Of a stretch of 64,000 nucleotides of DNA, positions 60,050 through 64,000 are shown in pieces. The first letter of the stretch is position 1; every line of letters begins with the position of its first letter. This stretch comes from Fulvimonas soli. GTDB lineage: Bacteria; Pseudomonadota; Gammaproteobacteria; Xanthomonadales; Rhodanobacteraceae. The stretch lies in assembly GCF_003148905.1 (NCBI RefSeq), contig NZ_QGHC01000008.1, positions 62,001 through 126,000 on the forward strand, read 5' to 3'. A program made the translations under genes and the position numbers. Under the pieces are notes generated by a model. It was not told where the DNA came from, did not search any database, and was given only the letters and a program-made list of their open reading frames with translations.

Positions 60050-60235
60050 GTTGCCGGCGCACGATTGTGACAGGCCGGACCGGCCGCCGGGCAAGCCGCG
60101 CGTGAAGACGGAACTCACAACTTTTGTACGCCGGCGAAAGGTCGCCTGCCGCAGGCTGTGTCCCGCGGATGCGCCCCCTTCCCCCTGGCATCCGCATTTC
60201 CATAACCCCGCCTCCTGTGCGGGGTTTCTTTTTTT
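60050..60235 (+). ncRNA. Candidate small RNA ending at the orphan terminator
   Basis: The region from about 60050 to 60235 has no credible ORF but ends in a strong intrinsic terminator. It contains a possible internal stem (GGATGCG at 60168 against CGCATTTCC-like downstream parts, weak) and an AT-rich patch ACTCACAACTTTTGTACG at 60112-60129. The 5' end is not defined, so the start coordinate is nominal. Support is only the terminator and the absence of another gene for it to serve. Confidence 0.3.
60204..60235 (+). terminator. Orphan intrinsic terminator, plus strand
   Basis: AACCCCGC, loop CTCCTGT, GCGGGGTT, then TCTTTTTTT: a textbook terminator pointing rightward. No plus-strand protein gene ends nearby (the last ends at 58424). 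It probably ends a non-coding RNA made from 60023-60203. On the minus strand the hairpin has no T-tract. Confidence 0.85.
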
Positions 60236-60362
60236 GCGCGATGCCGCCCCCTCTTGCGGTCCGCGCCGCGGCGGGCATAGGCTCGGGCCGCGCCCGCACG
60301 ATCCCCCTGCGCCATGCAGCGTGCCGCGCCTACAACCCGCCCATGCCGTCAGGAGGTCGCCC

Positions 60363-61040
60363 ATGTCGCCCGCAAGCCTGGCTGTCGCCCGTGTTGTGCC
60401 CGCTTCCCCCGCCCGCCATCCCGACCAGGTGCGCATCGCCGCGCTGAGCGTGGCCATCGCCCTCAACCTGGCGGTGCTGCTGGCCGCGCTGCGGCCGCTG
60501 CCCGCCCCGCTGTCCGTGCCGCGCGCCGCGCCGGCGCTGCCGCTGCACTGGATCGTCCCGGAGCCGACGCCGCCGGTACCGCCGCCGGCCGTGCCCAGGC
60601 CGCTGCCGCCGAAGCCGCATCCCGTCGCGGCGCCCAGGCCGCTGCCCGCGCCGCCGGTGGCCGCGCCGGTGCGGCTCAGCGACGAAGGCTCGCAGGCCGC
60701 GCCGCCGGTGACCGAGCCCACCCTCGCCCCGCCCGGCGACGCGGTCGTCGCGCCCGCGCCGGTCGAGACCAGCCTGGCCTACCGCGCCGCGCCGCTGCGC
60801 TATCCGCCGGTCGCGGTGCGCCAGCGGCTGGAAGGCACGGTGCTGCTGCGCGTGCTGGTGGACGAGCAGGGCCGGCCGGTCGAGGTGCAGGTCGAGCAGA
60901 GCAGCGGCCACGCGCTACTGGACCGCAGCGCGCGCGAGCAGGTGCTGGCGGGCTGGCGCTTCGAGCCGGCGATGGCGCAGGGCCACGCGGTGCGCGCATG
61001 GGCGCGCGTGCCCGTCACCTTCCTGCTGCGCCAGCTGTAG
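60363..61040 (+). CDS. TonB-family energy transducer
   Basis: A 225-residue TonB: N-terminal membrane helix (IAALSVAIALNLAVLLAALR), a Pro-rich periplasm-spanning part (residues 60-105, PEPTPPVPPPAVPRPLPPKP), then the TonB C-terminal domain with APLRYPPVAVRQRLEGTVLL, VDEQGRPVEVQVEQSSGHAL, LLDRSAREQVLAGWRFEPAM. It couples the proton-motive force to outer-membrane receptors. No exbB or exbD is adjacent, as is usual for one of several TonB paralogues in Xanthomonadales. ATG 60363 chosen; an earlier in-frame ATG at 60342 is possible. Confidence 0.88.
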   Translation: MSPASLAVARVVPASPARHPDQVRIAALSVAIALNLAVLLAALRPLPAPLSVPRAAPALPLHWIVPEPTPPVPPPAVPRPLPPKPHPVAAPRPLPAPPVAAPVRLSDEGSQAAPPVTEPTLAPPGDAVVAPAPVETSLAYRAAPLRYPPVAVRQRLEGTVLLRVLVDEQGRPVEVQVEQSSGHALLDRSAREQVLAGWRFEPAMAQGHAVRAWARVPVTFLLRQL

Positions 61041-61116
61041 CGGAGCGCCGCGCCGGCGGGAAACCGGCCCGGCCGGCGCGAACGCCGGACCGGGCCGTTC
61101 CACGGCGAGCTTGCGG

Positions 61117-61407
61117 CTAGCGCGCCGCCACCGGCGCGGCCGCCGGCCTGTGCGAGGCGGCGCGCGCGATCGCCCACGCCAGCGCGACCACCAGCAGCAC
61201 CGGCAGCCACAGCGGCAGCAGCGCGAACATCACCACCGGCACGGCGACCATCAGCGCCACGCCGCCGAACAGCAGGCCCAGCGCGGCGCCGAGCAGTCCG
61301 AACAGGCCGCCGATCAGGCCGAACAGCAGCTTGAACACCGCCCCGAGCAGGGCGAACCCCAGCCACAGCGCGCCCAGCACCAGCACCACCACGCCCAGTT
61401 CGATCAT
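61117..61407 (-). CDS. Small integral membrane protein, unknown
   Basis: A 96-residue protein with two long hydrophobic, Gly-rich helical hairpins (IELGVVVLVLGALWLGFALL, LFGLIGGLFGLLGAALGLLF, LMVAVPVVMFALLPLWLPVL). The start ATG 61407 has GAGGAGACGACG upstream. The Gly-zipper pattern suggests helix packing in the inner membrane. I recognise no family, and it stands alone. Confidence 0.65.
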   Translation of the reverse strand: MIELGVVVLVLGALWLGFALLGAVFKLLFGLIGGLFGLLGAALGLLFGGVALMVAVPVVMFALLPLWLPVLLVVALAWAIARAASHRPAAAPVAAR

Positions 61408-61606
61408 CGTCGTCTCCTCGCGGTGCGATGCGCGCACCGGATGCATCGGTTCGATGCCGGCCGCGCGCCGAAGGTTGCATCGCGGCGCCAGTATGCGCCG
61501 GCGGCGCGGGCGCGCCATCGCACGGAAGTCACGCCCGCGGGTTACGCCGACTTAACGGGGGACATGCTCCACTGGCCGCCATCCCCGTTCACGCACATGA
61601 GCCTGC

Positions 61607-62179
61607 ATGACTGCATTCCGGCAACGCTTGAGGGCGCTCCGTGAAGTCGTTCTCGCCCATGGCGCCGGCGATCCGCCGGACCTCGCCACCCTCGCGCGCG
61701 AGCTGGGCGCCGTCATCCACCGCCACTCCGGCGAGCTGGCCGACGAGCTGGACGCGCTGCGCCGTACCAGCCGCTTCGAGCGCTGGCAGCTCGGCGGCCG
61801 ACTGAAGCATGGCGCCAGCCTGCTGGTGATGGTGTGGCCGCCCAACTACGCCACGCCGGTGCACGACCACGCCGGGCTGTGGGGCCTGGAGGTCGCCCTG
61901 CACGGCGCGCTGGAAGTGGAGAACTGGCGGCGCGACGCCGACGGCGCGCTGCACCAGCGCAGCCGCGAATGGCTGGGCCCGGGCGACGCCACCTGGTTCG
62001 ACGACGCCGAGGCCGGGCTGCACCGCTGCCGCAACCTCTCGCGGCACGACGTCGCGCTCAGCCTGCACGTGTACGGTGGCGACCTGGACGAGTATCTTGC
62101 CTACGAGCAGCTGCGCCCGGGCGAAGCCTGGCGCACGCTGCCGCAGCGCGCCGCGATCGTCGGCCAGCTGCGCACCTGA
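61607..62179 (+). CDS. Cysteine dioxygenase-type cupin protein
   Basis: A 190-residue member of the bacterial cysteine dioxygenase / thiol dioxygenase family. The iron ligands fit the first cupin motif in PNYATPVHDHAGLWGLEVAL (H-x-H) and the His in SLHVYGGDLDEY. Intermediate LEVENWRRD and DAEAGLHRCRNLSRHDVALS are family-like. It probably oxidises cysteine or 3-mercaptopropionate to the sulfinate with O2. It lies 30 bases before the FAD/NAD(P) protein gene; a shared pathway is likely but undefined. Confidence 0.85.
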   Translation: MTAFRQRLRALREVVLAHGAGDPPDLATLARELGAVIHRHSGELADELDALRRTSRFERWQLGGRLKHGASLLVMVWPPNYATPVHDHAGLWGLEVALHGALEVENWRRDADGALHQRSREWLGPGDATWFDDAEAGLHRCRNLSRHDVALSLHVYGGDLDEYLAYEQLRPGEAWRTLPQRAAIVGQLRT

Positions 62180-62209
62180 CCGCCCGCCAGCCGACCTCCA
62201 GGGAATTGC

Positions 62210-63583
62210 ATGTACCGACGTGTCGCCATCATCGGCGGCGGCGCCGCGGCCGCGGCGCTGCTCAGCGAACTGGCCGAGCGCGCGCCGCCCGGCGCCGCGC
62301 TGCACCTGGACTGGTACACCGGCGGCGGCCGGCCCGGCCGCGGCGTGGCCTACGGCACCGATTCGCCGCGCCACCTGCTCAACGTGCGCGCCGCCTCGAT
62401 GGGCATGTTCACCGGCAAGCCGCAGGGCTTCCTCGACTACGCGCGGCGCCTCGATCCTTCCCTCGCCGGCACCGACTTCCTGCCGCGCCGGCTCTACGGC
62501 GACTACCTCGAGTCGGAAGTCGCGCGCGCGCTGGCGCTGGCGCGCGCGCGCGGCGTCGACGTGCGCGTGGTGCCGTTCGCCGCCGACGCGCTGGTGCCCG
62601 AGGCCGACGGCGTCACGGTGGTCCGCGGCGAGGAGCAGGCGCGCGCCGACGCCGCCGTGCTCGCGCTCGGCGCGCTGCCGGCGCAACCGCTGGCCGGCGT
62701 CGACGCGGACGCGCTGGCGGGCGGCCGCTACGTCACCGATCCGTGGGCGCTGCTGGCGCAGCCGTCCACCGTGCCGGCGCCGGAGCAGGCGGTGGTGATC
62801 GGCCTCGGGCTGACCGCGGTGGACGTGCTGCTGGAGCTGGCCGCGCGCTGGCCAGCCACGCATTTCGTGGCGCTGTCGCGCCACGGCCGGCTGCCGGAAT
62901 CGCACCTGCCCGCCGCCTCCGCGCCGGCGGACGATGGCGGCGCGCTGGTGGACGCGCTGCGCGAGGCGCCGCAGCTCAGGCGCTGGCTGCGCCTGCTGCG
63001 CGAGGCCGCGGCGGCCAGCGCCGACTGGCGCACGGTGATCGACAGCCTGCGCCCGCACACCCAGGGCCTGTGGGCCGAGCTGCCGGCCGAGGAGCGCGCG
63101 CGCTTCCTGCGTCATGCGCGCTGGGCCTGGGAACGCGCGCGCCACCGCATGCCGCCGCAGGTCGCCGAGGAGATCACGGCGCTGGAGCGCGCCGGCCGCC
63201 TGGAGCGCCGGCGCGGCCGCGTGCAGGCGGTGCGCGCCGCCGGCGCGGACCGCCTGCGGGTGACGCTGGCGCCCGCGCGAGGCCGGCCGGCGCAGACGCT
63301 GGAAGGCGGCCTGGTCGTGCAGACCGTGGGGCTGGACACCGACCTGCGCCGCACCGCGCATCCGCTGCTGCGCCAGCTGGTGGTCAACGGCCATGCGCTG
63401 CCCGACCCGCTCGGCCTCGGCGTGCAGGCCGAGCCGGACGGCCGCCTGCGCCACGACGGCGAGGCCTGGCCGCGGCTGTTCGCCATCGGCAGCCTGCTGC
63501 GCGGCACGCTGTGGGAATCCACCGCGATGCCGGAGATCCGCCAGCAGGCGCGCAGCCTCGCCGAGCGCCTGCTGGCCGGCTGA
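62210..63583 (+). CDS. FAD/NAD(P)-binding protein
   Basis: A 457-residue flavoprotein. The N-terminal dinucleotide motif is VAIIGGGAAAAALLSELAER (G-x-G-x-x-A-type). RGVAYGTDSPRHLLNVRAAS and KPQGFLDYARR are characteristic of the FAD-NAD(P)-binding type 9 family. A second Rossmann motif is AVVIGLGLTAVDVLLELAAR. The C-terminal GTLWESTAMPEIRQQARSLA closes the FAD site. Such proteins often pair with cysteine dioxygenase-like genes; the substrate is unknown. The ATG follows AGGGAATTGC. Confidence 0.85.
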   Translation: MYRRVAIIGGGAAAAALLSELAERAPPGAALHLDWYTGGGRPGRGVAYGTDSPRHLLNVRAASMGMFTGKPQGFLDYARRLDPSLAGTDFLPRRLYGDYLESEVARALALARARGVDVRVVPFAADALVPEADGVTVVRGEEQARADAAVLALGALPAQPLAGVDADALAGGRYVTDPWALLAQPSTVPAPEQAVVIGLGLTAVDVLLELAARWPATHFVALSRHGRLPESHLPAASAPADDGGALVDALREAPQLRRWLRLLREAAAASADWRTVIDSLRPHTQGLWAELPAEERARFLRHARWAWERARHRMPPQVAEEITALERAGRLERRRGRVQAVRAAGADRLRVTLAPARGRPAQTLEGGLVVQTVGLDTDLRRTAHPLLRQLVVNGHALPDPLGLGVQAEPDGRLRHDGEAWPRLFAIGSLLRGTLWESTAMPEIRQQARSLAERLLAG

Positions 63584-63585
63584 GC

Positions 63586-63887
63586 GCCTGTCCGGAATCT
63601 TGCGGGCAGGAGCGCCAGGGATCGCGGCCGTCGGCGGCCCCGCGTCGGGTTGATCGCGGCCGGAGGCCGCTCCCGCAAGGCTTGCCAGGCCCCCGTGGGA
63701 GCGGCCTCCGGCCGCGATGCCCCTGACCCTCGCCGCACGCCCGCCCATGCCACGCCATCGCGGACCGGCACACTCCCCGTTCCCCAGGGGGCCGGCGCCA
63801 TCCATGCCGCCTCGCCGCGTGCCCGCGCGCTCCCCGGCCTGCGCGCAGACGGCCGGGGCACGAGGAGCGCGCGGGCAGGCTCCAGAC
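63586..63887. repeat. Structured intergenic repeat (family R), full-length copy
   Basis: The left end is GCCTGTCCGGAATCTTGCGG and the right end GCGCGCGGGCAGGCTCCAG, partly inverse of each other. The central hairpin (63653-63718) pairs TCGCGGCCGGAGGCCGCTCC with GGAGCGGCCTCCGGCCGCGA. The right half shares GCGCCATCCATGCCGC and CGCGCAGACGGC with the 36142 copy. It fills the 357-base gap before the last gene. Confidence 0.75.
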
Positions 63888-63940
63888 CCGCGCCGGCGCA
63901 TCGGGCAAGATAGGCCGGTCGCGACTGCCCGGGTCCCGCC

Positions 63941-64000
63941 ATGATCCCCAGCCTGCTCGGCCTGGCCGCGCTGCTGCTGCACCTCGCCGGCCTGTGCGCG
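63941..64000 (+). CDS. Start of a membrane protein gene, cut by the window end
   Basis: ATG 63941 opens 20 residues (MIPSLLGLAALLLHLAGLCA) that form a membrane helix, and the frame stays open to the end. The beginning is compatible with a phospholipase D-type cardiolipin synthase, but 20 residues are too few to decide. No Shine-Dalgarno sequence beyond GGGTCCCGCC. Confidence 0.5.
   Translation, partial: MIPSLLGLAALLLHLAGLCA

Noticed and set aside
1-64000. CRISPR array or tandem spacer-repeat structure
   Set aside because: No regularly spaced short repeats with unique spacers were seen; the repeats present are dispersed REP-like or family R elements.

Overview
The window is very GC-rich chromosomal DNA (about 70 percent by eye). 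The organism is most likely a denitrifying member of the Xanthomonadales (Rhodanobacteraceae or Xanthomonadaceae). This rests on the gene set: copper nitrite reductase with a tethered cytochrome c, quinol NO reductase, a tryptophanyl-tRNA synthetase with a C-terminal extension, a heterodimeric pyruvate dehydrogenase E1 beside a lipoyl E2, short Rhs-core proteins, and abundant GC-rich REP-like repeats. The assignment is inference from gene content.

Region 1 (1-20960) is an anaerobic-respiration island. It holds qNOR (5' truncated by the window), a SirB2-like membrane protein, a PLP enzyme, a TyrA-like dehydrogenase, UbiD, UbiU and UbiV, FabA and FabB, an NrdG-type activase, UbiT, a DUF2249 protein, an outer-membrane porin, the nirK-nirV-sco operon, NnrS, and hemN followed by a true [4Fe-4S] FNR gene. 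Eight FNR-type boxes (TTGAT-N4-ATCAA-like) sit at regular distances before these genes. The logic is to replace O2-dependent steps of ubiquinone, heme, unsaturated fatty acid and deoxynucleotide synthesis while nitrite and NO serve as electron acceptors.

Region 2 (21325-28881) is aromatic amino acid catabolism: a fumarylacetoacetate hydrolase family gene, a lipoprotein, homogentisate dioxygenase and 4-hydroxyphenylpyruvate dioxygenase, with a divergent MarR regulator, then a peptide transporter and tryptophan 2,3-dioxygenase. A DUF559 gene bordered by repeats interrupts the run.

Region 3 (29083-44783) is housekeeping: pyruvate dehydrogenase E1 alpha, E1 beta and E2, RidA, a globin, trpS, arginase, a rhodanese, tRNA-Thr, birA-coaX, a PepSY-PhoP-PhoQ operon and dusA.

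Region 4 (44722-49598) is a decayed 4.9-kb integrative element inserted in the 5' end of dusA. It is bounded by a 24-bp perfect direct repeat. The ancestral dusA start lies stranded beyond the far repeat. Cargo: a frameshifted and truncated tyrosine integrase, a frameshifted Rhs-core/toxin gene with a coupled immunity-like gene, an IS3-type end fragment, a truncated nucleoid-associated protein gene, and an intact XRE/AbiEii toxin-antitoxin pair.

Region 5 (49721-64000) is mixed: a cupin/DUF2867 protein with ArsR, a TMEM175-type channel, ferredoxin-NADP reductase, two related small secreted proteins, a RIO-like kinase, DUF3298, DUF456 and DUF885 proteins, a hemolysin III homologue, TonB, a cysteine dioxygenase with an FAD/NAD(P)-binding partner, and the start of a gene cut by the window end. 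Several long intergenic spaces are filled by a recurrent structured repeat.
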